Shown here: piece after piece, positions 1 through 9,356 of the stretch
How positions within the stretch are numbered: position 1 is the first letter of the stretch
Layout: every line of letters begins with the position of its first letter
From: UBA6059 sp040222235
GTDB taxonomy: Bacteria > Bacteroidota > Bacteroidia > Cytophagales > Cyclobacteriaceae
NCBI GenBank assembly: GCA_040222235.1
Contig: JAVKDO010000116.1
Coordinates: 1 to 64,000 of the forward strand
Length of the DNA: 64,000 nucleotides
Direction: 5' to 3'
Made by a program: the position numbers and the translations under genes
The notes under the pieces: model-generated
The model's database searches: none
Seen by the model: the letters and a program-made list of their open reading frames with translations, nothing else
What the model was told of the DNA's origin: nothing

Positions 1-639
1 CTTTTCGGATAGTTGCGCATAGGCCCTGAGTAGTTGCTCTTGGTTTTTCCTTCTGGAAATACAGCCGATGACAAATGCTCCCTCCGGCAAACCGTGCTTT
101 TTTCGAAGTTGATCCGTCAGTTTGGGTGTGGCCAGGTTATACTTGGATCTAGGCGTGCCATTTTTGATAACCCTGATATGATTTGCCGGTAGGCCCAAGT
201 CAATCAAAGCATCCTTCACCCCTTGACTCACGGCCACCATGCACTCCGTCGAAGCTTTGTAGTACCAATTCTGGATAAAAAGGCCTGTGCTCTTGGGAAT
301 TTGGCGTCTGGTATGAATCAGTACTATCGGCAGGCCGTACAGCCACTTAGCAAAGCCGCTTGTATATCGATCAAGGCTTGATTGTGCATTAATCAACTGA
401 ATACCATGATCCTGAACCGCCTGCTTGATCTGACGCATGTTGGTTAAGTCAAGCCTTCCACCAAACGTCATAGGAATGGCCTGAGCCTTGGAGTTTTGCA
501 ATAACTCATAGATAAGGGACTCTTGCCGGCAGCCTACAAACACCTTATGGCCTCTTTCCGCCAAACCGCTGGATAGATAAAAGATACTATTAGTAGATCC
601 CGCCAAGTCGCCTTGATGTGTGAGAAATAATATCTTCAT
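1..639 (-). CDS. Glycosyltransferase family 4 (GT-B), 3'-truncated by window edge
   Basis: The first 213 residues of a GT-B glycosyltransferase are visible, starting at the ATG whose complement is 637-639; the reading frame is open to base 1. The N-terminus MKILFLTHQGDLAGSTNSI is the usual first beta strand and glycine-containing loop of GT4 enzymes, followed by SSGLAERGHKVFVGC. A segment near the break (CISRRKNQEQLLRAYAQL) matches the start of the second Rossmann domain, where family members carry a K-N-Q/K-G motif. Such enzymes transfer sugars from nucleotide sugars to lipid or polysaccharide acceptors in the cytoplasm. The donor-binding EX7E region is outside the window, so the substrate cannot be guessed. 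Divergent from the next gene with about 90 bp between. Confidence 0.85.
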   Translation of the reverse strand, partial: MKILFLTHQGDLAGSTNSIFYLSSGLAERGHKVFVGCRQESLIYELLQNSKAQAIPMTFGGRLDLTNMRQIKQAVQDHGIQLINAQSSLDRYTSGFAKWLYGLPIVLIHTRRQIPKSTGLFIQNWYYKASTECMVAVSQGVKDALIDLGLPANHIRVIKNGTPRSKYNLATPKLTDQLRKKHGLPEGAFVIGCISRRKNQEQLLRAYAQLSEK

Positions 640-730
640 AAGGCAAAATTACCAATTCGGGACTTAAAGATTCCTTTTCTTTGATACAGTCAAAATATAC
701 CTGAACTTAGGTTTACAACCGTTATTATCA

Positions 731-1570
731 ATGTCCACCTGGCAGCAACTTACCATCAAAGATTTTGAAGCCCTGCGGGTCGTAAAAGACCAGTTTCATC
801 TAGGTGTGCAGAACGTGGCAGCCGTCGGTCGTAAGTTCTTGGAAGCTGACAAAAGGGATGAGAATGCCACGCTGGTCTGGATTCCAGAGTATGGCCGCAT
901 TGCAGGGAAGTGGATTGATGCGAAGATTATGTTCCGCTCGTCCATAGGGTTCAACGATTTTGCCGTGCACCTTGTGGATGAAAGTGTGACGTCCATCTCC
1001 TCGTTTGAGCTGCAAGGCAAGTCTCACGGGCAAGTAATGGTCTGGCTCGAGGAGCAGATTGCACTATTTGGCTTGGATACCTCTCAGCTGGTTTTGAACC
1101 TGCCCTACGACCTACCGGAATACCTTACTTCGGTTGGGAAGCCTTTTGCCATAGAGGACATGAGCCTCTCGCAAGAGCTCGGCAAGTATTTTCACAATGG
1201 TCAGCTCATCGCTGAAGAGGTAAAGACAGCCTTCAATTCGTCTGAGGTCAGGTGCTGGCCTCATCACTTTGACATTAGTACCCAGATCACTGTAAACAAT
1301 ACCGGCAACCCTGAGACCTCAAGTTATGTGAGCGTTGGGCTATCGCCAGGAGATGATGAATTTCCAGAACCCTACTTTTTTGCTTCTCCATGGCCCTATC
1401 CTCCAGTCGAAGAACTGCCAAAGCTAACACATGGCAAATGGGTCGATGAGAATTGGGTGGGGGCTGTACTTTCTGCTCCAGAACTCCTTGAAAAAGAAGA
1501 TCAGTATAAGAGCGTCAGAAGATTCATGAGTGAAAGCTTCACTGTTTTCAGGAAGCTAATGACCTACTGA
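731..1570 (+). CDS. Conserved hypothetical protein, 279 aa, cytoplasmic
   Basis: I do not recognise a named family with certainty. The protein has no signal peptide or membrane segment. Its C-terminal half contains a run of likely conserved motifs: CWPHHFDIST (about residue 175), SVGLSPGDDEFPEPYFF (about 205-220), SPWPYPP, and GKWVDENWVGAVL. This aromatic/Pro-rich block looks like a folded domain rather than low complexity. The 3' end overlaps the convergent N-acetyltransferase gene by 7 bp, so the two share a terminator-free junction. The start ATG is preceded by a typical AT-rich leader without Shine-Dalgarno. No function is proposed. Confidence 0.85.
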   Translation: MSTWQQLTIKDFEALRVVKDQFHLGVQNVAAVGRKFLEADKRDENATLVWIPEYGRIAGKWIDAKIMFRSSIGFNDFAVHLVDESVTSISSFELQGKSHGQVMVWLEEQIALFGLDTSQLVLNLPYDLPEYLTSVGKPFAIEDMSLSQELGKYFHNGQLIAEEVKTAFNSSEVRCWPHHFDISTQITVNNTGNPETSSYVSVGLSPGDDEFPEPYFFASPWPYPPVEELPKLTHGKWVDENWVGAVLSAPELLEKEDQYKSVRRFMSESFTVFRKLMTY

Positions 1571-2379
1571 AGCCTTCGCGGTAGCGTGAACCCAAAATGA
1601 TGCTCTAGCTTAGAGTAGAACTCATCCTGGTTTAAGAGCTGCGTTTCGGTTTCTTCTCCAAGATGAGTGGTTTTTAATAGCTGATCCGTAAGTGTGATCC
1701 TCCCTGCCTTCGTCGCTACCGTGATTAGTTTCTTTTTTCGAAAAGGTGATTCCGGATCGGTCTGTTGGTAATCGCACATGTCTAAAAACTGAATGTACTC
1801 GCGAGTATCTAGCGAGAACAAATACTTTCGCTCGTAATTGACCCCCTCCTTTGACATAAGCAAGATGTAGTTTTCATCAGGGTCTTGTTCAAACTTGAAG
1901 TAGCGATTGTAGTCGAGCATAGATTGATAGGGTTCTAGCCGCTTTGGTTCTATAAAGGAGTCACCAAACCCCACATCCACCAACCACTGCACTCCATCTA
2001 TACGAACAATGATGGCCATATGATCGAACTCTGGGCCTAGGGACCCATCATCACGAAAGACCCTGGCTGAAATAAGCTTGCAGTCAAACTTAAGTTGGAG
2101 GAGTAAATGAAAAAACAGACCATTTAGCTCATAACAAAAGCCTCCTCTTTTCTTTTCAATTACCTTTTTGAAGGTGCGCTTTACATCGAGCATGATCTTT
2201 CGACCATGATGAATGTCCAAGTTTTCGAAAGGGATGGCAAAAAGATGCGATCTGTGAAGCTGCTTTAAGAAGGACAAAGTAGGCTGATAGCTCTGCCGGA
2301 CATTGATCCTTTCCAGGTATTGCTCAACGTCTAGAACCGGTAGTTTTGGTCTAATCTCTTGGTGCTCTTGTTGGTTCAT
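1564..2379 (-). CDS. Arylamine N-acetyltransferase (NAT)
   Basis: Cytosolic enzyme that moves an acetyl group from acetyl-CoA to arylamines or hydrazines through a cysteine thioester. The catalytic triad is readable: Cys82 in RGGFCYELN, His120 in EFDHMAII and Asp135 in WLVDVGFGD. The spacings 82-120-135 (38 and 15 residues) equal those of classical NATs (69-107-122). Length 271 aa is normal for the family. It is the last gene of a minus-strand run (M20 amidohydrolase, a 67-codon frame, NAT) with touching or overlapping ends. The physiological substrate is unknown; in bacteria these enzymes can detoxify aromatic amines or act in biosynthesis of amide natural products. Confidence 0.95.
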   Translation of the reverse strand: MNQQEHQEIRPKLPVLDVEQYLERINVRQSYQPTLSFLKQLHRSHLFAIPFENLDIHHGRKIMLDVKRTFKKVIEKKRGGFCYELNGLFFHLLLQLKFDCKLISARVFRDDGSLGPEFDHMAIIVRIDGVQWLVDVGFGDSFIEPKRLEPYQSMLDYNRYFKFEQDPDENYILLMSKEGVNYERKYLFSLDTREYIQFLDMCDYQQTDPESPFRKKKLITVATKAGRITLTDQLLKTTHLGEETETQLLNQDEFYSKLEHHFGFTLPRRLQ

Positions 2380-2579
2380 TTCGCTTGAGAGAGATAGTCT
2401 ACCACCAGAACTGAGAGTGTCTTAACCCTGATCGAAAAGCCCCTGATATCAATATAGCACTGTGCGTTATGAAATGCGACAGTGCAGGGTTCAACCTTCT
2501 CTTCCTTTGAAGAGACTTTCTTTGTCAAATCCTCCTCAACTCTTGTCAAGTGGGTCAATAAAAAAAATATTGTTTTCAC
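2376..2579 (-). CDS. Possible small protein between M20 amidohydrolase and NAT (67 codons)
   Basis: A GTG-initiated frame starts 3 bp after the stop of the M20 amidohydrolase gene and its stop overlaps the NAT start by 4 bp, exactly as a co-translated middle gene of an operon would. The product has a hydrophobic start (MKTIFFLLTHL), a charged middle (EEDLTKKVSSKEEKVE) and a C-terminal part with two cysteines. I recognise no family. The tight packing supports a gene; the non-ATG start, absence of Shine-Dalgarno and small size argue for caution. The alternative is a 200-bp intergenic spacer. Confidence 0.35.
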   Translation of the reverse strand: MKTIFFLLTHLTRVEEDLTKKVSSKEEKVEPCTVAFHNAQCYIDIRGFSIRVKTLSVLVVDYLSQAK

Positions 2580-2582
2580 GTG

Positions 2583-3899
2583 CTACTTCTTGTTCATGTA
2601 ATCAATCGTAAGTTGACTGAGTGTCTTTATTCCCAATAGCATACCGCTATCATCGACATAAAAATCCGGAGTGTGATGAGGTGCTGCGGTGGCTGGGTCC
2701 TGCCCCTTAGGCATACCACCGAGCATGAAGAAGAACCCTGGGACCTCTTTTTGGAAAAAGCTAAAGTCTTCTGCTCCAGTGATTGCCTTCATGACATGGA
2801 CATTTTCTTCTCCGGCAGTGGCATGGAGAGTTGAGATCACACTGGCTGTCAACTGTGGATCATTGTAGGTGACCGGATAGCCAGGGTGGATGATTAGTTC
2901 TGCCTCAGCTCCATTGCTCTTTGCTGTAAACTCTACGATCTCTTGCATTCTTTTGAAGATTGTCTCTTGCATATCCATATCGAGTGCACGTATGGTACCT
3001 TCCATGTAGACTTCCTCAGGAATGATGTTACTTCTCACTCCGCCAGAAATACGGCCCACACTGACGACCGCCCCCTCGGTGGTTAATGGCAGGCTCCTAC
3101 TTACGATGGTCTGAAGATTGTTTACAATCTGAGCGGCTGTAACCACTGGATCAATACCTGTCCACGGCGAAGAGCCATGTGTCTGCTTGCCTTTCACCCT
3201 AATCTCGAATGCATTGGCGGCCGCCAAAATCCCTCCTGGCTTGTAAGAGATCGAACCAACCTCAAAACCTGACCAAATGTGCAGACCAAAAATGGCGTCC
3301 ACATCTGGTGACTTTAAGACACCTTCTTTGACCATAAGCTGCGCTCCCCCCTCTTCCCCTATAGGGGCTCCTTCTTCGGCAGGCTGGAATATAAATTTGA
3401 CTGACCCTTTCAGCTCTGACTGTAGCTCAGTGAGCACTTCTGCAACACCCATCAAGATCGCCGTGTGCGTATCATGGCCGCAAGCATGCATCACACCTAC
3501 GTCCAGATCATTGTACTTTGCCTTGACCTTTGAAGCCCACGGAAGATCCACGCGCTCCACTACAGGTAAAGCATCAATATCCGCTCGCAATGCAACCACT
3601 GGGCCAGGCTTACCGCCTTTCAGTAGTCCCACTACTCCTGTGTGAGCTACCCCGGTTTGCACTTCCATGCCTAAACTCTCAAGGTGAGCGGCTATTTTCT
3701 CTGCGGTCTTAAACTCGCGATTAGACAATTCAGGGTACTGATGAATGTCGTGACGCCACGCAATCACTTTTGGCTCTACTTTCTTAGCCAATTTCTCTAT
3801 TTTGTCGTTGCTTTTGCCCTGTCCGATGACAGGCATTGCGATAGCTGAGCTCAACAAAAGGCTCAGTAGTGCTGTTCTTAAGTTCATATCTGATTTCAT
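2583..3899 (-). CDS. Exported M20D-type amidohydrolase (N-acyl-amino-acid / IAA-conjugate hydrolase family)
   Basis: Zinc or manganese-dependent amidohydrolase of the HipO/IAA-amino-acid hydrolase branch, cleaving N-acyl or N-aryl amino acids. Metal-site motifs are present: RADIDALP (about 105-112), MHACGHDTHT with Cys140 and His142, FQPAEEGAP with Glu175-Glu176, GLHIW with His207, and a C-terminal HHTPDF. An N-terminal hydrophobic stretch ending in GQG indicates Sec export, so it probably works in the periplasm. The true start may be the second Met (base 3887), which gives a cleaner signal peptide. The gene is divergent from the penicillin-acylase-like gene with only 6-18 bp between start codons. 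It heads an apparent operon with NAT. Confidence 0.93.
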   Translation of the reverse strand: MKSDMNLRTALLSLLLSSAIAMPVIGQGKSNDKIEKLAKKVEPKVIAWRHDIHQYPELSNREFKTAEKIAAHLESLGMEVQTGVAHTGVVGLLKGGKPGPVVALRADIDALPVVERVDLPWASKVKAKYNDLDVGVMHACGHDTHTAILMGVAEVLTELQSELKGSVKFIFQPAEEGAPIGEEGGAQLMVKEGVLKSPDVDAIFGLHIWSGFEVGSISYKPGGILAAANAFEIRVKGKQTHGSSPWTGIDPVVTAAQIVNNLQTIVSRSLPLTTEGAVVSVGRISGGVRSNIIPEEVYMEGTIRALDMDMQETIFKRMQEIVEFTAKSNGAEAELIIHPGYPVTYNDPQLTASVISTLHATAGEENVHVMKAITGAEDFSFFQKEVPGFFFMLGGMPKGQDPATAAPHHTPDFYVDDSGMLLGIKTLSQLTIDYMNKK

Positions 3900-3905
3900 T
3901 GACCC

Positions 3906-6326
3906 ATGAAAATACTAAAAACCCTGCTACTCCTACTAGGGATTCTTTCTTTTACACTTCTCATCGTTGGTTACTTCTATATCAGCAGTAAAGCACCCAC
4001 CTACAAAGGAAACCTCGAACTCTCAGGACTAGATGCTCCTGTAGAGGTGATTTTTGATGACTATGGCATTCCACATATTTATGCTGACCAAGATAAAGAT
4101 GGCTTCACGGCATTGGGGTACCTCCATGCGCAGGATAGACTTTGGCAAATGGAGTTGATCCGGCGAATTGCTCCTGGTAGGTTATCAGAAGTGTTCGGTA
4201 AAGACCTTGTGGAAACAGATAGGTTTTTTAAGACGCTAGGCATCAATCGATATAGTGCGAAGAGTGCCGAAGCACTTAGAAAAAGACAAAGCAAAGAACT
4301 GCTATATTCAGAGGCCTATATAGCGGGCATTAATCAGTTTATGGAATCCGGCTTCACTCCAGTCGAGTATGATCTGGTGGGCTTGGAGAAGGAACCCTTT
4401 ACACTTCAAGACATGTACAACGTCATGGGCTACATGTCATTCAGTTTTGCGATAGCACATAAGACAGAGCCCGTTATCTCCTATATGCAGGCCCTACCGG
4501 AAGAATATTTAGCAGCTTTTCAACTTGAAGTGCCCCCTTCAAGCACCATTATTCAAACTAATCCAAGCGTGGACACCAGCTACGTGAGTATAGCCTCTGC
4601 GGTAATTAAAATATTCGAAAAACTGCCTTTGGCGCCTTTCATAGGTAGCAACAGCTGGGTGGTGTCACCTTCCAAATCTGCCTCTGGCAAAGCGGTCTTA
4701 AGCAATGATCCTCACATCGGGTTTTCTCAACCGTCCGTATGGTACGAGGCACATATTTCGAGTCCTTCTTTCAACTATTACGGCTACCATCTGGCCGGCA
4801 CCCCATTCGCTACCTTGGTACACTCCGAGCATATCGCCACCGGCTTGACGATGTTTGAGAATGATGACCTGGACTTCTATCGCGAAAAAATCAATCCTGA
4901 TAACTTGAATCAATATTGGGCGGTAGACCAATGGGTGGATTTTGAGACAAGGGAAGAGACCATCATGGTAAAAGATGGTGAAAACGTGAGCTTCACTGTA
5001 CGTGACAGCCGACACGGCCCTATCATGAACGGTGCTGTCAAGACATTGGCCGAGGAGGTGCCTGTTGCGGCCTGGTGGACCTACTATCAATTCGAGAATT
5101 TTGTGTTTGAGGCTACTCACAAAATGTCAAGTGCAAAGAGTATCGATGATGTCCGTGAAGCAGCAAGCATGATTCATGCGCCTGGCCTCAACGTGATGTA
5201 TGCGGATAAAGAAGGCAATATTGCCTGGTGGGCAGCCGGTCGATTGGTCAAGCGGCCTGATCATGTCAACCCAAAGGCGATATTGGATGGTGCCTCAGGG
5301 GAAGACGATCCTGTGGGTTATTATGATTTCTCAGAAAATCCACAGTCGGAAAACCCTCCTTGGGGCTATGTCTACAGTGCTAATAATCAATCCGAAATGA
5401 ATATCGCGGATACGAGCATTCTTTACCCAGGCTACTACCTCCATGAGGGTAGAGCAAAGCGGATAGTGGATGTCATGGAGAGCAAAGAGAAATTTAGCAG
5501 GGAGGATTTAAAGACCCTGTTCATGGATAACTTCAATCCGATTGTAGCTGAACTAGCCCCAAAGATGGTGGATCTATTGGACGGGCGCGACCTAACGGAA
5601 TCTCAAGAGTCATTTGCGGATGCGCTGAAGAACTGGGATGGAAAACATGAAAAGGAGAGCGTAGGTCCTCCACTGTACTATGCCTGGATCATGTACATGT
5701 TTGAGCATGCGATGAAAGATGAATTGGTGCAGCTCAACCCCGATCTTGGAGAAGATGTATTCACGGACTTTATGAGCACTCATTTCCGTAAGCGCAACAT
5801 GTTCACGCTGCTCCAAAACGACTCCACGATCTGGTGGGATGATGTAAATACTGCGTCGGTAGAATCGAGGGCAGACGTTATGCACACTAGTTTTGTCGCG
5901 GCGGTAGATTACCTATCTGAAAGGTTTGGTCCGGATGCAGCAGAACTAAGTTGGGATAACTTCCATACGCTCGAGCATGGCCATGCGATGGGTCAGGTCG
6001 AGGCGCTGAGTCCCTACTTTAATGTTGGTCCTTTTCGTGTTAGCGGATCTGACGAAAACCTCAATAACCTTGGCTTTCCCTTAACAGAAGAGGGGCTTTT
6101 CAATGTGACCTTTGGGCCATCCACAAGGAGGATTGTAGACTTTGCTGATGTCGGTTCCTCAGAGAGCATTCTTCCTACCGGTCAATCCGGTAACATATTC
6201 AGTGATCACTATAAAGATCAAGCGGAAATGTACGCAGAGGGTGAGTGGAGACCTATGCTGTTTGATGAAGCAGATATAAGGAAGGATGGTTTCAGAAAGC
6301 TTATTCTGAGTCTAGGTCAAAATTAG
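3906..6326 (+). CDS. Penicillin acylase family protein (Ntn-hydrolase)
   Basis: 806-aa precursor of an N-terminal-nucleophile hydrolase that cleaves amide bonds of acyl compounds (beta-lactam side chains, N-acyl-homoserine lactones or N-acyl amino acids in relatives). Residues 5-25 form a membrane anchor or signal. The A-chain motif GYLHAQDRLWQMEL (71-84) and the autoprocessing site FIGSNSWVVSP are clear. Ser248, following Gly247, is the predicted nucleophile exposed after self-cleavage, with Asn249 as usual. Downstream NDPHIGFSQPSVWYE is also characteristic. It should mature in the periplasm. Divergent neighbour is another amide hydrolase (M20), so the pair may act on related N-acyl amino acid substrates. 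The 3' end overlaps the convergent ABA4-like gene by 26 bp. Confidence 0.95.
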   Translation: MKILKTLLLLLGILSFTLLIVGYFYISSKAPTYKGNLELSGLDAPVEVIFDDYGIPHIYADQDKDGFTALGYLHAQDRLWQMELIRRIAPGRLSEVFGKDLVETDRFFKTLGINRYSAKSAEALRKRQSKELLYSEAYIAGINQFMESGFTPVEYDLVGLEKEPFTLQDMYNVMGYMSFSFAIAHKTEPVISYMQALPEEYLAAFQLEVPPSSTIIQTNPSVDTSYVSIASAVIKIFEKLPLAPFIGSNSWVVSPSKSASGKAVLSNDPHIGFSQPSVWYEAHISSPSFNYYGYHLAGTPFATLVHSEHIATGLTMFENDDLDFYREKINPDNLNQYWAVDQWVDFETREETIMVKDGENVSFTVRDSRHGPIMNGAVKTLAEEVPVAAWWTYYQFENFVFEATHKMSSAKSIDDVREAASMIHAPGLNVMYADKEGNIAWWAAGRLVKRPDHVNPKAILDGASGEDDPVGYYDFSENPQSENPPWGYVYSANNQSEMNIADTSILYPGYYLHEGRAKRIVDVMESKEKFSREDLKTLFMDNFNPIVAELAPKMVDLLDGRDLTESQESFADALKNWDGKHEKESVGPPLYYAWIMYMFEHAMKDELVQLNPDLGEDVFTDFMSTHFRKRNMFTLLQNDSTIWWDDVNTASVESRADVMHTSFVAAVDYLSERFGPDAAELSWDNFHTLEHGHAMGQVEALSPYFNVGPFRVSGSDENLNNLGFPLTEEGLFNVTFGPSTRRIVDFADVGSSESILPTGQSGNIFSDHYKDQAEMYAEGEWRPMLFDEADIRKDGFRKLILSLGQN

Positions 6327-6765
6327 AAGCAGTGACCTTCTTAAGGAGGATGCTTCTAAGAATAAGATAGGCAAGCAAACCGATTGGGCCGAGCATGAAG
6401 GTGAAGATTAGCGGTAGCACAATGTAGAGGTGCTTAATCCCATGCTTCCGTGCATTGAAGTTGATCCAAAGACCTACCATCAAATCAAAGGCGAGGTAGT
6501 GTATCCAGCCCACGAGTACTACCTCACGCTGCGAAAACATGCCAGCTACGCTATCCAGTGAGCTGAAGTCCATCCCGCTTTGGCTTGGGAACGAAAGCAT
6601 GGCTATCAAATACGCCGCGCAGAGCAATGTGGGTATGAGTAACGTAAACAGCAGTTTTCTGGTAATGTGCCAATTGGGGGTAAAGAGCAATAGTGCCCAA
6701 CCCAATGTGGCCAAACCGTTAGTCATGCCAAATACTTGATCAGGTGTTATTATATCTACCATCAC
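6301..6765 (-). CDS. ABA4-like membrane protein (DUF4281 family)
   Basis: 154-aa integral membrane protein with about four transmembrane helices. The segments VGWIHYLAFDLMVGLWI (about 85-101) and a C-terminal FTFMLGPIGLLAYLILRS fit the DUF4281/ABA4-like family, named after the plant protein needed for neoxanthin formation; bacterial members have no settled role. No signal peptide beyond the first helix. It overlaps the penicillin acylase gene convergently and lies just downstream of a permease gene on the same strand (23-bp gap, from 6766 to 6788), so the two might be co-transcribed. A CrtA-like carotenoid oxygenase occurs about 27 kb away. Confidence 0.8.
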   Translation of the reverse strand: MMVDIITPDQVFGMTNGLATLGWALLLFTPNWHITRKLLFTLLIPTLLCAAYLIAMLSFPSQSGMDFSSLDSVAGMFSQREVVLVGWIHYLAFDLMVGLWINFNARKHGIKHLYIVLPLIFTFMLGPIGLLAYLILRSILLKKVTASNFDLDSE

Positions 6766-6788
6766 ATCTTCCGTTTAGAAGACGTAAT

Positions 6789-9164
6789 CTATTCATACCT
6801 CAGCGATTCTACTGGGTTTTTCCTAGCGGCAACAAGAATGCGACCACTGCTGGTAAAGAGTAGAATACTTAGTATGAGCACTGCGGGAACTGCCATGGCC
6901 ATCCAGGTGATGGGCTGATGGTAGGCGAAAACCTGAGCGATCAAGAAGTCGGTGACCATGAAGCCAAGACCCAAACCAATGACTACCCCCATTCCCAAAA
7001 TCCAAGAAAAATCAAGATTTAGGAGTGTGACCAGCTCCGATATTTGAGCTCCGAGTACTTTCCTAACTCCTATCTCTTTCATTCTTCTTTGAATACTGAG
7101 AGAAACTAAAGTGAAAAGCCCTACCGAAGAAAGAAGTACTGCTAGCAATCCGAGAAAAGAGAAAATGATGACAATATTCTTATTGACCATTTGTTCCATC
7201 CTAAACCGATCCTCTTGATAAAAACCTCTGAAAGGTGTGGTGGGAAAGGTGGCTAGCCATGTGCTTTCCAAATAGTCGTAGGTATCCAGCGCTTTATTAC
7301 TAGGTACTTTAGCGAGAACAAACTTTGCTTTTTCTTCATCGGCCACACGCATTGCAAGAGGAGTCACAGGATCCCAAAACCCATTTGAATAAAAATTTTC
7401 TGTCATTCCAATGACTGTAAGGCGAGTGGTGTCATTATAAGTGATTCTTTTACCGATAGGGTCATCCCAGCCTAGTTTCTCCGCCATCTTCTCATTAATA
7501 ATGATCGCTGACTCTCTCTCACTCTCGACCAAGTCCGGGTTAAAAGTCCTTCCGGCAACAAGATCAATGTTCATGAACTCAAGATACCCAGGTGTAAACG
7601 TCATCATGAGCGTCTCCAATTCACGATCTTCGGTAATCAACGTGTGTGCATAGTTGGAGTAAGTGACGTGGTACGGAGAGGTCTGAATCTCTGTAATGTC
7701 TGGGTTTTGACTGATCACATTGACGAGTTGCTGTGCCTCAGCACCATCGGCAACTCTCACACCCAATAGATTGTCACGAACGAACCCGACATCCAAAGTT
7801 TGCTGATATTGAGCGTTTTGAATAAAGGACATACTAGTCACTAGCGTCATGAGTGTAAAAGCTACTTGGAGTGTCAACAATGCCTTGCTCAGCCTGCTCG
7901 TCTTGCCAAGACTTAGGCTCCCTCTCAATATCCTGACAGGCTCAAACTTGCTCACATAAATACTTGGGTAGGCTCCAGCGACTAATCCTGTGAATATCAG
8001 CAACCCAAAAAGGAAAGCAAAGATCTCAGGATCCTTGGCGAAGTTGAGCTCCAGCACCATCCCATCCCACAAGGCACCATAGGCCGGAACCATATAAATC
8101 GCAATAACCACTGACAGCAGTATCGCGATAAAGCAGATGAGCAGGTTTTCGAACATAAACTGCAGCATAAGCTGACTCCTGTTACCACCGATCACCTTGC
8201 GTATGCCTATCTCCTTGAGCCGCTTACCAGAAGTCGCAATGGCAGTATTGGTATAGTTGAAGCCTGCGATCAACAGCATCATCAGAGCGAGTACCAATGG
8301 GGCGTAGTACGAGACAGGGTCGGGTGTCGCACTTAGCCAATTGGAATATAAGTTGTGTGCTGTCTGTGCGAATGTGGCCAGTGGCTGAAGGTAGTAGTCA
8401 GCTACTTTCCAATCTGGGCGAGCTTCATTCTGAACGGCCACATAGTTCGTCAATAGTTTCTCCACATCTCGACTAGTCGATTCATCAGTAACCTGAATAA
8501 AGCTGGCCGCAATCAACTTAGTCCAGTCATTTCTCTCCTTGTCGTCAAGGGTCAAATAGTTGCTGAAGTTCATCAAAGCATCGAAGTTGAGGCTAGAGTT
8601 TTGGGGCTGATCTTCCAAAATGCCTGCTACAATAAAGCCTTGGCTTTTACCCTTTTTGTCAACTAAGGTGATGATTTCGCCGATAGGGTCTACATCTCCA
8701 AAGTAGACGCTTGCTGCTCTTTCTGAGAGCAGTACGGTTTTTTCGTCCTTAAAGGTCTCAAGCGTCCCGCTCTTCAAAGGAAGAGTAAACATTTCGAAAA
8801 TCTCAGGGTCTGCAAAGGCTACTCTCTTCGTCAATACCTTATCCTCGTGTACCAGTACAAAACTCTCCGAATGATACTTTGTAGCGTTTTTAATACCAGA
8901 TATATCGGCCTTCATCACCTCTACAAGTGGTAAAGGAGAAATCCCGTAGGGCGTAAACTCCCCCGAAGCTTCTTTTCGAATATGGACTTTGTAGATTTCC
9001 TTATAGTGCGCGTGATTGCGATCATAGTCCGCCGAGTACTTATAGTTGATAAATGCGACAATACAGCAAGCCATGGACAAAGCCAGCCCCGATACATTGA
9101 TCAACACAAAGAGTTTATTGCGCATTAGGTTGCGCATTGTGATTTTAAAGAAGTTCTCTATCAT
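6789..9164 (-). CDS. FtsX/MacB-like ABC transporter permease
   Basis: 791-aa inner-membrane permease of the type common in Bacteroidota: an N-terminal transmembrane helix (about 20-42), a large periplasmic MacB_PCD domain, three helices and the cytoplasmic-loop signature EIGIRKVIGG (about 320), a second periplasmic domain, and a C-terminal FtsX domain with EIGVRKVLGA (about 700). Two FtsX halves in one chain mean one polypeptide supplies all eight transmembrane helices. The start MIENFFKITMRNLMRNKLF is typical. No ABC ATPase gene is adjacent, so the partner must be encoded elsewhere. Relatives act in export of lipoproteins, peptides or in cell-envelope stress sensing. Confidence 0.93.
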   Translation of the reverse strand: MIENFFKITMRNLMRNKLFVLINVSGLALSMACCIVAFINYKYSADYDRNHAHYKEIYKVHIRKEASGEFTPYGISPLPLVEVMKADISGIKNATKYHSESFVLVHEDKVLTKRVAFADPEIFEMFTLPLKSGTLETFKDEKTVLLSERAASVYFGDVDPIGEIITLVDKKGKSQGFIVAGILEDQPQNSSLNFDALMNFSNYLTLDDKERNDWTKLIAASFIQVTDESTSRDVEKLLTNYVAVQNEARPDWKVADYYLQPLATFAQTAHNLYSNWLSATPDPVSYYAPLVLALMMLLIAGFNYTNTAIATSGKRLKEIGIRKVIGGNRSQLMLQFMFENLLICFIAILLSVVIAIYMVPAYGALWDGMVLELNFAKDPEIFAFLFGLLIFTGLVAGAYPSIYVSKFEPVRILRGSLSLGKTSRLSKALLTLQVAFTLMTLVTSMSFIQNAQYQQTLDVGFVRDNLLGVRVADGAEAQQLVNVISQNPDITEIQTSPYHVTYSNYAHTLITEDRELETLMMTFTPGYLEFMNIDLVAGRTFNPDLVESERESAIIINEKMAEKLGWDDPIGKRITYNDTTRLTVIGMTENFYSNGFWDPVTPLAMRVADEEKAKFVLAKVPSNKALDTYDYLESTWLATFPTTPFRGFYQEDRFRMEQMVNKNIVIIFSFLGLLAVLLSSVGLFTLVSLSIQRRMKEIGVRKVLGAQISELVTLLNLDFSWILGMGVVIGLGLGFMVTDFLIAQVFAYHQPITWMAMAVPAVLILSILLFTSSGRILVAARKNPVESLRYE

Positions 9165-9356
9165 AAGGTCGTGGTATTAATGGATAACAGTCACTAGACT
9201 ACTTCTATAGGGCAGAGGTTGCATACAATCGTAGATAATTATTGATAGAAACCCAAGAAACCGCCATTTGCGACGTGGTATTAAGAAAATCACTTATATT
9301 AGGCTTTCAAATCAGCAGTTGGAAACCATAAAATCGCACCGAAACCAATTTAACCT

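Noticed and set aside
4698..5120. 140-codon frame on the minus strand
   Set aside because: Lies fully inside the penicillin-acylase gene, antisense, with no signal, motif or upstream control; a shadow frame.
9171..9292. Direct repeat CGTGGTATTAA upstream of the Na+/Ca2+ antiporter gene
   Set aside because: Only 11 bp, two copies about 108 bp apart with no further symmetry; could be chance.
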